Source: DATCDE01 sp038252405
GTDB taxonomy: Bacteria > Actinomycetota > Actinomycetes > Prado026
Assembly: GCA_038252405.1 (NCBI GenBank)
Contig: JBBSAJ010000023.1
Span: 1 to 40,694, forward strand
Direction: 5' to 3'
DNA length: 40,694 bases
Part shown: one piece after another, positions 16,677 through 26,269 of the stretch
Position numbering within the stretch: the first letter of the stretch is position 1
How the letters are laid out: every line of letters begins with the position of its first letter
Notes under the pieces: model-generated
What the model saw: the letters and a program-made list of their open reading frames with translations, nothing else
What the model was told of the DNA's origin: nothing
Databases searched by the model: none
Translations under genes and position numbers: made by a program

Positions 16677-17095
16677 CCGAGCAACCGTCCGAGCAACCGT
16701 CCGAGCAACCGTCCGAGCAACCGAGCTACCCGCCGCCTCCCCCGCCCGGCACGGGGGCCGGCGCCGCGGGTCCGCCGCCCGGGGACGACGTGCTGTGGGC
16801 GGTGCTCGCCCACCTGAGCTACTTCGTCCTCTCGCTGATCGGGCCGCTGCTGATCTTCCTGCTGGTCGGGGACCAGCGCCCGTTCGCCAAGCGGCAGGCG
16901 GCCGAGGCGCTGAACTTCCACATCACCGTGCTGATCGCCAGCGTGGTCTCCGGACTGCTGATCCTCGTCCTGGTCGGCCTCGTGCTGCTGCCGCTGGTGC
17001 TGATCGCCGGGGCGGTGCTCTCGATCGTCGCGGCGGTCAAGGCGGGCAACCACGAGGACTACCGCTACCCGCTGACCTGGCGCCCGATCCACTGA
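16673..17095 (+). CDS. DUF4870 domain membrane protein
   Basis: A 140-residue protein. The Pro-rich N-terminus (about 1-40) carries a tandem S-E-Q-P repeat, followed by a DUF4870-type domain (about 40-138): WAVLAHLSYFVLSLIGPLLIFLL, then QAAEALNFHITV and two close hydrophobic segments. The function of these small membrane proteins is unknown. The GTG at 16673 overlaps the DUF3097 stop. It ends 20 nt from the convergent hemW stop. Confidence 0.85.
   Translation: MTEQPSEQPSEQPSEQPSYPPPPPPGTGAGAAGPPPGDDVLWAVLAHLSYFVLSLIGPLLIFLLVGDQRPFAKRQAAEALNFHITVLIASVVSGLLILVLVGLVLLPLVLIAGAVLSIVAAVKAGNHEDYRYPLTWRPIH
16679..16723 (+). repeat. In-frame 12-bp tandem repeat (3.75 units)
   Basis: GAGCAACCGTCC is repeated three times and followed by GAGCAACCG. 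It encodes EQPS repeats right after the start of the DUF4870 gene. The units are identical, so copy number probably varies between strains; changes stay in frame. Confidence 0.9.
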
Positions 17096-17115
17096 GCCGA
17101 GCCGTCGCGGCACTG

Positions 17116-18336
17116 TCAGTCGACGAGCATCCGGACGACGGCGTCGGCCAGCAGCCGCCCTCGCAGGGTGAGCACCGCGTGCCCCGCGGCGAGAGCCGCC
17201 GGGTCGAGCAGACCGGTGGCGGCCGCCTCGGCGGCCGGCACTCGGCCGCGTGGGCTGAGCACCGAAAGGTCGAGCCCGTCGGCCAGCCGGACCTCGAGCA
17301 GGATCCGCTCGTCGCGACGCTGCCCGTCGGTGAGGAGCTCCCGCGCCTGAGCAGCTGAGCGACCGGCCGCGACCCGAGCCGCGTAGGCCACCGGGTGCTT
17401 CACGTTCCACCAGCGCACGCCACCGACATGGCTGTGCGCGCCCGGTCCGGCCCCCCACCAGTCGTCACCACGCCAGTACCCGAGGTTGTGCCGGCACCGG
17501 GCCGCGTCGCCGCGGGCCCAGTTGCTCACCTCGTACCAGGACAGCCCCGCGGCGCCGAGCCGCTCGTCGGCCAGCTGGTACTTGTCGGCGAGGTCGTCGT
17601 CGTCCGGCAGCGGCAGCTCGCCGCGCTTCATCCGGGCGGCCAGCCGGGTGCCCGGCTCCACGATGAGCGCGTAGGCGGAGACGTGGTCCGGGTCGAGGGC
17701 CAGCGCGGCGTCCACCGAGGTGCGCCAGTCGGCCGTCGACTCCCCCGGCGTCCCGTAGATCAGGTCCAGGCTCACCTGCTCGAACCCGGCGGTGCGCGCG
17801 CCCGCCACGGCGCGGGCCACCCCGGCCGGGTCATGGGTGCGGTCGAGGGTGGCCAGCACGTGCGGCACGGCCGACTGCATGCCGAACGAGATGCGGGTGA
17901 AGCCGGCGGCGCGCAGCGCGGCGAGCGACTCGGCGGTGACCGAGTCCGGGTTCGCCTCGGTGGTCACCTCGGCGTCCGGGGCCAGCCCGAACAGCTCGTC
18001 GATCCCGGCGAGCACCGCCCCGAGCTGCCCCGGCGGCAGCAGCGTGGGCGTGCCGCCGCCGACGAACACACTGGCCACGGGGAGGTCGGCGTCGCCGAGC
18101 ACCCGCCGGGCCAGCCGCAGCTCGTCGAGCACGCTCGCGGCGTAGGTCGCGCGCGACGCCCCGGGGCCGAGCTCGTCGGCCGTGTAGGTGTTGAAGTCGC
18201 AGTAACCGCACCGCACCGTGCAGAACGGCACGTGCACGTAGACGCCGAACGGACGCCGGCCCAGCGCGGCGAGCGCGTCCGCGGGCAGCCCGCCGTCCTC
18301 CGGAGCGGCCTGGCCGTCCGGGAGGGTCGAGGGCAT
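17116..18336 (-). CDS. hemW: Radical SAM heme chaperone HemW
   Basis: A 406-residue radical S-adenosylmethionine protein. The cluster motif C-x3-C-x2-C is Cys39, Cys43 and Cys46 (PFCTVRCGYCDFN). GGGTPTLL and the SLDLIYGTPGES region are typical of the HemN/HemW group. It is named HemW rather than coproporphyrinogen oxidase because of its conserved place near hrcA-dnaJ and lepA and its length, but the two are often confused in annotation. The ATG at 18336 shares one base with the stop of the MBL gene (TGATG), so the genes are coupled. Confidence 0.93.
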   Translation of the reverse strand: MPSTLPDGQAAPEDGGLPADALAALGRRPFGVYVHVPFCTVRCGYCDFNTYTADELGPGASRATYAASVLDELRLARRVLGDADLPVASVFVGGGTPTLLPPGQLGAVLAGIDELFGLAPDAEVTTEANPDSVTAESLAALRAAGFTRISFGMQSAVPHVLATLDRTHDPAGVARAVAGARTAGFEQVSLDLIYGTPGESTADWRTSVDAALALDPDHVSAYALIVEPGTRLAARMKRGELPLPDDDDLADKYQLADERLGAAGLSWYEVSNWARGDAARCRHNLGYWRGDDWWGAGPGAHSHVGGVRWWNVKHPVAYAARVAAGRSAAQARELLTDGQRRDERILLEVRLADGLDLSVLSPRGRVPAAEAAATGLLDPAALAAGHAVLTLRGRLLADAVVRMLVD

Positions 18337-18899
18337 CAGACCGGCGTGCTCGGGCCGGGGACGAAGGGTGCGCCGTGACCGGGCACGACCAGCGCCGGGC
18401 CGAGCGCGAGCACCCGCTGCCGCGCGGCGGCCAGCTGGGCGCGGTCCGGCGCGAACGGGTCGTCGGCCGGGCCGTCCGCCGTCCACCACAGGTGGGTGCA
18501 CACCACCAGCCCGTCCGCGGTGCTGGCCACCGTGCTCACGTCCTGCGGGCTGTGCCCCGGGGTCTCCAGCAGCCACACCGAGTCGGACAGGTGCGTCCCC
18601 TCGGCCGGGCGGTCGTCCCAGACGTCGTCCTGGTAGACGGCCCAGTGGTCGTGGAAGCGGGCCCGCGGGAACAGCGCCGCGTTGAGCGTGTGGTCCGGGT
18701 GGTGGTGGCTGAACACCACGTCGGTGACGTCCGACGGCGCCACCCCCAGCGCTGCGAGCGGGTCCAGGATGCGGGACCGGTCCGCGACCATGCCGGGGTC
18801 GACGACGGCGACCAGGTCGCCCTCGCGGAGCAGCACGACGGTGCTGGCGACCCGGTCCCCCACGTACCCGTTGGTGAGGACGTCGAACGACGCGGTCAA
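18336..18899 (-). CDS. MBL-fold metallohydrolase
   Basis: Metallo-beta-lactamase-fold hydrolase of about 187 residues. The metal-binding motif H-x-H-x-D-H is present (about residues 65-70, SHHHPDH), with a further Asp/His region and a late VPGHGAP. It resembles MBLAC1-type hydrolases, but the substrate is not predictable. No ATG or GTG fits; I chose the TTG at 18899, five bases after the acyl-CoA ligase stop with GAGGGG about 8 nt upstream. Upstream codons are the ligase gene in another frame. It sits between ligase and hemW in one transcription unit. Confidence 0.82.
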   Translation of the reverse strand: MTASFDVLTNGYVGDRVASTVVLLREGDLVAVVDPGMVADRSRILDPLAALGVAPSDVTDVVFSHHHPDHTLNAALFPRARFHDHWAVYQDDVWDDRPAEGTHLSDSVWLLETPGHSPQDVSTVASTADGLVVCTHLWWTADGPADDPFAPDRAQLAAARQRVLALGPALVVPGHGAPFVPGPSTPV

Positions 18900-18903
18900 C
18901 CCG

Positions 18904-20751
<1,848 letters not shown>

Positions 20752-20886
20752 GCTTCCTCCACCTGTAGGTGCGACGCGTTGCCCGCATCAATCGCTCGGA
20801 CCCACCCAGCAGCCTAGGACCGTTCGGCCGCCGGCCGCGTCCAAACCCGCTTCCCGATCGGATCCGCCTGGTGCCATAGTCGGCGG

Positions 20887-21495
20887 ATGCGCACCGTCGA
20901 GGGGAGTCCCGGAGCCCGGGTTTCTGCGCTGGTCGTGGACACGCTGCTGCTCGGTGTGATCGGTTTCGGGGTGCTGCTGCTGTCGTTGGTCGCGTCCACC
21001 CCGTGGTGGAACAACAACGGGCAGCAGGGGGAGGGCGCCGGCGCCGCGCTGTACTCGCTGAACAAGGCGGTGCCCACCTGGTTCAGCTGGGCGACACTCG
21101 TGGCGATCGCGCTGCTCGCGGTGGCCCTGTCCGGGGCGCTGAGCCGGTCCGGCCCGCGGGCCAGCACCGGGCTGAAGTACGCCGAGCTGCGGCTGGTCCG
21201 GGCCGGGGTGGCCAAGGACGCCGACCCCGACCTGCCGCCACGCGTCGAGGAGGACGCGGCCCAACCGGCGCGCTGGCAGGTGGCCGTGCGCTGGCTGGCC
21301 CCGCTCGTGGTGTTCGCGCTGGTCTCGGCGCTGACCGACGGGCTCGTCGGACTAGTGGTCACGCTGGCCGGCTGGGCCTTCGCCGTGGTCCCGGGGCGGC
21401 GCTCGCTGTACGACCGGCTGGCCGGGGTCACCGTGGTGAGCGCCGGCTGGGCGGAGTGGCGGCGCCCCCGCAGCCGGGTCGGCAGCGAGGCCTGA
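20887..21495 (+). CDS. RDD family membrane protein
   Basis: A 202-residue integral membrane protein with an N-terminal RDD signature (GARVSALVVDTLLLG, with the Arg and Asp of the family) and about four hydrophobic segments. A charged loop (AKDADPDLPPRVEEDAAQ) precedes the last pair, and the C-terminal GRRSLYDRLAGVTVV is the typical RDD ending. The function is unknown. The start lies close to a CATAGT sequence, so the mRNA may be almost leaderless. It is convergent with the MOSC gene, with a 2-nt gap. Confidence 0.88.
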   Translation: MRTVEGSPGARVSALVVDTLLLGVIGFGVLLLSLVASTPWWNNNGQQGEGAGAALYSLNKAVPTWFSWATLVAIALLAVALSGALSRSGPRASTGLKYAELRLVRAGVAKDADPDLPPRVEEDAAQPARWQVAVRWLAPLVVFALVSALTDGLVGLVVTLAGWAFAVVPGRRSLYDRLAGVTVVSAGWAEWRRPRSRVGSEA

Positions 21496-21497
21496 GG

Positions 21498-22160
21498 TCA
21501 GCTGCTGGGCGGCAGGGCCCTGGTGAGCGCCGTCCGCAGCTTGGGGTCCAGGTCGTCGTGGGCGTCGTCGTGGGCCAGCAGCCGCCGGAGCACCTCGGGG
21601 TCGGTGCGCCGACCGGCGAACACCTGCCCGATGGTGACCCCGTGGGCGGGGCGCTCGACCACCTCGATCGGATCGCCGGCCCGTACCCGGCCGGGGCGCA
21701 CCACGGCCAGGTAGGCGCCGGTGGCCCCGTGCTCGGTGAACCGCTTGACCCAGTGCGGCTCGTCCAGCCAGGCCTGGAAGGTGCTGCACGGCGTGCGCGG
21801 CGAGCGGACCTTGAGCAGCGGCCCGGTCCCCGGCTCGCCGACCTGCCACTGCTCGCCGATGACCGCGCCCGTGACGTCGACGCCCTCGGTGGCCAGGTTC
21901 TCCCCGAACAGTCCCGGCGGCACCTCCCGGGACAGCTCGGCCGCCCACCAGGCGGCGTCCTCGCGGGCGTAGGCGTAGACCGCCTGGTCGGGGCCGCCGT
22001 GGTGACGGGTGTCCATCTGCCGGTCGCCGGCCACCCCGAGCGGGCCGATCTCGACGTCGCCGTCCAGGGGCCGCTTGTCGATGGCGGTCGTGGCCAGGTC
22101 GCCGCCGCGGTCCGGGACCAGAGCGTGGACGGCGCAGACCGCCGCGAGCCGGCCGGTCAC
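21498..22160 (-). CDS. MOSC domain-containing protein (YiiM-like)
   Basis: A 220-residue MOSC-domain protein. MOSC proteins handle molybdenum-cofactor-bound sulfur or act in N-hydroxylated base detoxification. The fold signatures GVAGDRQMDTRHHGGPDQAVYAY (in two adjoining pieces), GLFGENLATEGVDV and the likely catalytic Cys125 (RTPCSTF) are present. The GTG start overlaps the lepA stop by 4 nt (22157-22160), so it is translated with lepA. No link in function to EF4 is known. Confidence 0.92.
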   Translation of the reverse strand: MTGRLAAVCAVHALVPDRGGDLATTAIDKRPLDGDVEIGPLGVAGDRQMDTRHHGGPDQAVYAYAREDAAWWAAELSREVPPGLFGENLATEGVDVTGAVIGEQWQVGEPGTGPLLKVRSPRTPCSTFQAWLDEPHWVKRFTEHGATGAYLAVVRPGRVRAGDPIEVVERPAHGVTIGQVFAGRRTDPEVLRRLLAHDDAHDDLDPKLRTALTRALPPSS

Positions 22161-24106
22161 TTCTTGGTCCCGGTGTCCTCGGTGGACAGCGCGGCGATGA
22201 AAGCCTCCTGCGGGACCTCGACCCGGCCGACCATCTTCATCCGCTTCTTGCCCTCCTTCTGCTTCTCCAGCAGCTTGCGCTTGCGGGTGATGTCACCGCC
22301 GTAGCACTTGGCCAGGACGTCCTTGCGCAGCGCGCGGACGTTCTCACGGGCGATCACCCGGGCGCCAACCGCGGCCTGGATCGGCACCTCGAACTGCTGC
22401 CGCGGGATGAGCTCCTTGAGCTTGGCGGCCATCGCGGTGCCGTAGGCGTAGGCCTTGTCCTTGTGCACGATGGCACTGAAGGCGTCCACGGTCTCGCCCT
22501 GCAGCAGGATGTCCACCTTGACCAGCTGGGCGGCCTCCTCGCCGGTGGCCTCGTAGTCCAGCGAGGCGTACCCGCGGGTGCGCGACTTCAGCTGGTCGAA
22601 GAAGTCGAAGACGATCTCGGCGAGCGGCAGGCTGTAACGCAGCTCGACCCGGTCCTCGGACAGGTAGTCCATCCCGAGCAGGGTGCCGCGCCGGGTCTGG
22701 CACAGCTCCATGATCGCCCCGATGTACTCGCTGGGCGACAGGACGGTGGCCCGGACGACCGGCTCGTAGACCTCGGCCACCTTGCCGCCGGGGAACTCAC
22801 TCGGGTTGGTCACGATGTGCTCGTCGGCGTCCTCCATGACCACCCGGTAGACGACGTTGGGCGCTGTGGAGATCAGGTCGAGGTTGAACTCCCGCTCCAG
22901 CCGCTCCCGCACGATCTCCAGGTGCAGCAGGCCGAGGAACCCGCAGCGGAACCCGAAGCCCAGGGCGGCCGAGGTCTCCGGCTCCCAGACCAGCGCCGCG
23001 TCGTTCAGCTGCAGCCGCTCGAGGGCGTCGCGCAGGTCGGGGTAGTCGTCGCCGTCGATCGGGTAGAGGCCGGAGAACACCATGGGCTTGGGGTCCCGGT
23101 ACCCGGCCAGCGCGATGGTCGCCGGCTGATGGAAGTCGGTGACCGTGTCGCCGACCCGGGACTGGCGGACGTCCTTCACCCCGGTGATGAGGTAGCCGAC
23201 CTCGCCGACGCCGAGCGCCTTGGAGGACACCGGCTCCGGGGAGATCACCCCGATGTCGAGCAGCTCGTGGGCGGCTCCGGTGGACATCATCCGGATCCGC
23301 TCGCGGGCGGTCAGCCGGCCGTCGATGACCCGGACGTAGGTGACCACGCCGCGGTAGGTGTCGTAGACCGAGTCGAAGATGACCGCGCGGGACGGTGCGT
23401 CGGCGTCGCCGACGGGCGGCGGCACCAGCGCGACGACGACGTTGAGCAGGTCGTTGACACCCTCGCCGGTCTTGGCAGAGACGCGCAGCACGTCGCCGGG
23501 GTCGCAGCCGATGATGTGCGCGAGCTCGGCGGCGTACTTGTCCGGCTGGGCGGCCGGCAGGTCGATCTTGTTGAGCACCGGGATGATCTGCAGGTCGTTC
23601 TCGAGGGCCAGGTACAGGTTGGCGAGGGTCTGCGCCTCGATCCCCTGGGCGGCGTCCACGAGCAGCACGGCCCCCTCACAGGCCGCCAGGCTGCGGGAGA
23701 CCTCGTAGGTGAAGTCCACGTGTCCCGGCGTGTCGATCAGGTTGAGCACGTAGGTGACGCCGTCCGCCGCGGTGTACGGCAGCCGGACAGCCTGGCTCTT
23801 GATCGTGATGCCGCGCTCGCGCTCGATGTCCATGCGGTCGAGGTACTGCGCCCGCATGGAGCGCGCGTCGACGACACCGGTGATCTGCAGCATCCGGTCG
23901 GCCAGGGTCGACTTCCCGTGGTCGATGTGGGCGATGATGCTGAAGTTGCGGATCAGCGCCGGGTCGGTGCTGCCCGGGGCGGGAGCGGCTGACAGGTCCG
24001 GCGGCGGGTTCGGGGGCAGGTTCGAAGGCACTGGCTTCCTCGAGCGGGCGGACAGGGGCGGCGTCGGCGGTGTCGGCGATGCCGCGGCGTCGATAACGGA
24101 GACCAT
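22157..24106 (-). CDS. lepA: Elongation factor 4 (LepA)
   Basis: Ribosome-associated translational GTPase related to EF-G. Motifs are AHIDHGKST (59-67), DTPGHVDF and NKIDLP, followed by EF-G-like domains and the LepA-specific C-terminus (EVPIQAAVGARVIARENVRALRKDVLAKCYGGD in pieces). At 649 residues it carries a Pro/Ser-rich N-terminal extension of about 48 residues. The ATG at 24106 is my choice, but an in-frame ATG inside the 48-bp repeat at 24139 would add 11 residues (MQERGGWGRGT) and is preceded by an SD-like AGAAGGG. Nearly all the upstream region is repeat, so the promoter probably lies in or between the repeats. Confidence 0.95.
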   Translation of the reverse strand: MVSVIDAAASPTPPTPPLSARSRKPVPSNLPPNPPPDLSAAPAPGSTDPALIRNFSIIAHIDHGKSTLADRMLQITGVVDARSMRAQYLDRMDIERERGITIKSQAVRLPYTAADGVTYVLNLIDTPGHVDFTYEVSRSLAACEGAVLLVDAAQGIEAQTLANLYLALENDLQIIPVLNKIDLPAAQPDKYAAELAHIIGCDPGDVLRVSAKTGEGVNDLLNVVVALVPPPVGDADAPSRAVIFDSVYDTYRGVVTYVRVIDGRLTARERIRMMSTGAAHELLDIGVISPEPVSSKALGVGEVGYLITGVKDVRQSRVGDTVTDFHQPATIALAGYRDPKPMVFSGLYPIDGDDYPDLRDALERLQLNDAALVWEPETSAALGFGFRCGFLGLLHLEIVRERLEREFNLDLISTAPNVVYRVVMEDADEHIVTNPSEFPGGKVAEVYEPVVRATVLSPSEYIGAIMELCQTRRGTLLGMDYLSEDRVELRYSLPLAEIVFDFFDQLKSRTRGYASLDYEATGEEAAQLVKVDILLQGETVDAFSAIVHKDKAYAYGTAMAAKLKELIPRQQFEVPIQAAVGARVIARENVRALRKDVLAKCYGGDITRKRKLLEKQKEGKKRMKMVGRVEVPQEAFIAALSTEDTGTKK

Positions 24107-24136
24107 GGTCCCACGTCCCCACCCCCCCCGTTCCTG

Positions 24137-24184
24137 CATGAAGGTGCCCTTCTGTGCGCAAGGCCGAAGAAACCCACCCTTCAT
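24137..24184 (+). repeat. 48-bp dispersed repeat, copy A
   Basis: It begins CATGAAGGTG and CCCTTCTGTGCG and ends CCCTTCAT. Terminal inverted repeats are ATGAAGGG/CCCTTCAT, with one mismatch. The strand given is that of the conserved CCCTTCTGTGCG arm. On the opposite strand the copy ends in AGAAGGG-N7-ATG, in frame with lepA. It forms an inverted pair with copy B, 29 nt away. Confidence 0.95.
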
Positions 24185-24213
24185 TGGCTTGAGGGCCCGG
24201 CCGGACGACGATG

Positions 24214-24261
24214 ATGAAGGGCGCATTACTTCGACGACACGCACAGAAGGGCACCTTCATG
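24214..24261 (-). repeat. 48-bp dispersed repeat, copy B
   Basis: Inverted partner of copy A. The reverse complement matches A exactly over the first 22 bases and diverges in the middle. Its last three bases are the ATG start of the ArsR-type gene (24259-24261). A and B with their 29-nt spacer fill almost the whole lepA/arsR divergent region. Confidence 0.95.
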
Positions 24262-24831
24262 CAGAAGGCGGGGGGGCCGCGGGGCGAGGTGGTCCTGCGC
24301 GACCCGAAGGCGATCCGGGCGCTGGCCCACCCGGCCCGGCTGCTCGTGATCCAGCGGCTGTTCTCCGGCGAGCCGGCCACGGCGACGTCGCTGGCCGAGG
24401 TCGCCGGACTGTCCGCCAGCGCGATGAGCTACCACCTGCGGGCCCTCGAGCGGTTCGGCGTCGTCGAGCGGGCCGAGCCGACCGGCGACGGCCGGGAGCA
24501 CCCCTGGCGGGCCACCGGCCGCACCATCCGGGTGGACTCCGCGGCGCCGAGCGCCACCATGGCCGTCGAAGGAGCCGTGATCGGCGCGGTGCTCGACAGC
24601 ACCCGTCAAGAGATCGACCGGTTCCTCGCCGGGCAGGCAGACGAGCCGCAGGAGTGGCGGGACGCGGTCGGGCTGGACTCCGGAGCGGTGACGGTGACTC
24701 TGCAGGAGCTCGCGCAGCTGCGCGACGACCTCGCCGCCCTCCTCTCGCCGTATCGGACCGTCCTGCGCACGCGGCCGCCGCAGGGCGCCCGTCGGGTGCG
24801 CGTCACGACGATCGTCGTCCCGCGGGACTGA
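24259..24831 (+). CDS. ArsR-family winged-helix transcriptional regulator
   Basis: A 190-residue regulator with an ArsR/HTH_20 winged helix at about 15-85 (IRALAHPARLLVIQRLF…SLAEVAGLSASAMSYHLRALERFGVV). The C-terminal half (about 95-190) is probably for dimerisation or effector binding. No metal-binding CxC motif is visible, so it is not a classical arsenic or metal sensor. The ATG at 24259 is supplied by repeat copy B; a GTG a few codons later is an alternative. It lies directly upstream of an MFS exporter whose promoter carries a palindrome, so it is likely that exporter's repressor. Confidence 0.85.
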   Translation: MQKAGGPRGEVVLRDPKAIRALAHPARLLVIQRLFSGEPATATSLAEVAGLSASAMSYHLRALERFGVVERAEPTGDGREHPWRATGRTIRVDSAAPSATMAVEGAVIGAVLDSTRQEIDRFLAGQADEPQEWRDAVGLDSGAVTVTLQELAQLRDDLAALLSPYRTVLRTRPPQGARRVRVTTIVVPRD

Positions 24832-24883
24832 CGAGCTCGGCCGCCGGCTCGCTCCCGGCACCGCTGAGGGCTTGCACCCGGTC

Positions 24884-24916
24884 TTGCACGCACATATGCG
24901 AAGCGTTACCTTCGCA
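24884..24916 (+). promoter_or_regulatory. Leaderless promoter with palindromic operator for the MFS exporter
   Basis: TTGCAC (24884-24889) and TACCTT (24907-24912) are spaced by 17 nt and place the transcription start at or near the ATG at 24919. A palindrome TGCGAAG-N6-CTTCGCA (24897-24916) covers the -10 box and start site and extends imperfectly outward (CATA…/…TATG). A repressor bound here would block initiation. The upstream ArsR-type protein is the obvious candidate. A second TTGCAC lies at 24872. Confidence 0.75.
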
Positions 24917-24918
24917 GT

Positions 24919-26259
24919 ATGTCCTTCACATCTGCTGCGGCGTCCTGGCGGACCCGTGACGTGCTGGTCAGCGCCTCGGCCCGCGCGGTGTCCGAGCTGG
25001 GCAACGCGCTGGCCGTCGTCGCCCTGGTCCTCCGCATGCACGACTCGGGGGGCGGGGCCGGCTGGGTCGCCGCCGTCCTGCTGGCCGACGCGGTGCCGAT
25101 CGCGCTGCTGTCCCCCGCGGCCGGGGTGCTCGTCGACCGGTTCGACAACCGTCGGCTGATCGTCGTCGCGAGCCTGGCCCAGGTCGGACTGTGCACGGCA
25201 CTCGCCCTCACGACCAGCACGGCCGCGGTGCTCGCGCTGGTGGCCGCGCTCGGGGCCTGCACCGCGCTCACCGGGCCGGCATGGGGGGCCCTGGCCCGGC
25301 GGATGGTGGTGCCGGAGGCCCTGGCCGGTGTGTTCGGGCTGCAGCAGACGCTCTCCGCCCTGGCGCTGGTCGCCGGGCCGGCGCTCGGCGGGCTCCTCAT
25401 GGGGGCCTACGGGCCGCGGGTGCCGCTGCTGGTGGACGCCGCCACCTTCCTCGCCGTGACCGGGGCGGCCGTCGCGATCCGGGTCCGGCGTCGCCCGGAC
25501 GCCGAGCGGGCCGCGCGCGGCGCCGACGCCACCAGCCCCCGGATGCGCGACGGCTTCGAGCTGATCTGGCGGGACCGTCCGCTCGCCGCGGTGCTCGCCA
25601 TGCTGTGCGCGTTCATCCTGGTCGGCGAGGTGGTCAACGTGGCCGAGGTGTTCCTCGTCCGCGACGCGCTCGGGGCCTCGGCGACCGTGTTCGGGATGGT
25701 CTCGGCGGCCTGGGCCGTGGGGCTGCTGATCGGTGCGGTGCTCGGCGGGACCCGCTCCAGCGCCGTCCAGCAGCTGCGTGCCGTGCTGGGCAGCGCCCTG
25801 GTCCTCGCGGTGGCCAGCGGGCTGGCCGGGACCGTCCCCTCCGTCGGCGTGCTGATCGGGCTGTTCCTCGTGGGCGGGGTGGCCAACGGGGTGCTCGGCG
25901 TGTGCGCGATGGCCTGGACGATGCTGCGGGTGGACGACGCCGTGATCGGGCGGGTGGGCGCGGCCCTCAACGGGGTCACCCGGATGTCGGGGATCCTGGC
26001 CCTCGCGGTCGGCGGGCTCGCGGTCGGGCTGCTGCACCCTCGGCTGGTGTTCGGGCTGTCCGGTGCCGCCGGGGTTGCCGTCGTCCTGGCGTTCCTGCCG
26101 CTGCTCGCCCGCAGCGCCTCCGTCCGCCCGCTGCCCCGCATGAAGGTGCCCTTCTGTGCGCAAGGCCGCACGAACCGCACCTTCATGGACGGCGATGAAG
26201 GGCGCCTTGCTGCGACAACACGCACAGAAGGGCACCTTCATGCAGGAGGGGGGATCTAG
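24919..26259 (+). CDS. MFS transporter with a repeat-derived C-terminus
   Basis: Major facilitator protein of 446 residues with about twelve membrane helices, of the enterobactin-exporter/drug-efflux type (SVSELGNALAVVALVLRMHDSGGG-like start in pieces, then GVLVDRFDNRRLIVVASLAQ). It probably exports a small molecule whose presence is sensed by the adjacent ArsR-type regulator. The mRNA is probably leaderless. The last about 39 residues (from RMKVPFCAQGRTNRTFMDG onward) are translated from repeat copies C and D, so the native C-terminus ended near the Leu-Leu-Ala-Arg-Ser stretch, and the gene now stops at the TAG of 26257-26259. Confidence 0.88.
   Translation: MSFTSAAASWRTRDVLVSASARAVSELGNALAVVALVLRMHDSGGGAGWVAAVLLADAVPIALLSPAAGVLVDRFDNRRLIVVASLAQVGLCTALALTTSTAAVLALVAALGACTALTGPAWGALARRMVVPEALAGVFGLQQTLSALALVAGPALGGLLMGAYGPRVPLLVDAATFLAVTGAAVAIRVRRRPDAERAARGADATSPRMRDGFELIWRDRPLAAVLAMLCAFILVGEVVNVAEVFLVRDALGASATVFGMVSAAWAVGLLIGAVLGGTRSSAVQQLRAVLGSALVLAVASGLAGTVPSVGVLIGLFLVGGVANGVLGVCAMAWTMLRVDDAVIGRVGAALNGVTRMSGILALAVGGLAVGLLHPRLVFGLSGAAGVAVVLAFLPLLARSASVRPLPRMKVPFCAQGRTNRTFMDGDEGRLAATTRTEGHLHAGGGI
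26139..26186 (+). repeat. 48-bp dispersed repeat, copy C
   Basis: Same first 24 bases as copy A, and the terminal CATGAAGG and CCTTCAT are present. It lies inside the 3' end of the MFS coding region, 8 nt from its inverted partner copy D. Its ATG points antisense into the MFS gene and serves no gene. Confidence 0.95.
26195..26242 (-). repeat. 48-bp dispersed repeat, copy D
   Basis: Inverted partner of copy C and closest in sequence to copy B. Its terminal ATG (26240-26242) is in frame with the PemK/MazF-like gene and 30 nt upstream of the GTG I prefer. It also still lies within the extended MFS reading frame. Confidence 0.95.
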
Positions 26260-26269
26260 CCTGGGGCAG

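Noticed and set aside
17116..18336. HemN-type coproporphyrinogen III dehydrogenase
   Set aside because: Length, motifs and the hrcA/lepA neighbourhood fit HemW; heme-pathway neighbours are absent.
24211..24258. Small ORFs reading MKGALLRRHAQKGTFM through the repeats as genes of their own
   Set aside because: The same 48-bp element gives similar peptides at several sites, including antisense ones, so the peptide reflects the repeat. Only the terminal ATG may be used.
24137..26242. Repeat copies as plain transcription terminators
   Set aside because: Pair A/B lies upstream of two divergent genes and C/D inside a coding end; the stems of 7-8 bp have loops over 30 nt and no U-run. Copies E and F could still act so, but the family as a whole does not fit.
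24137..26242. CRISPR array
   Set aside because: Copies are in alternating orientation, with irregular spacing of kilobases, and no cas genes are present.
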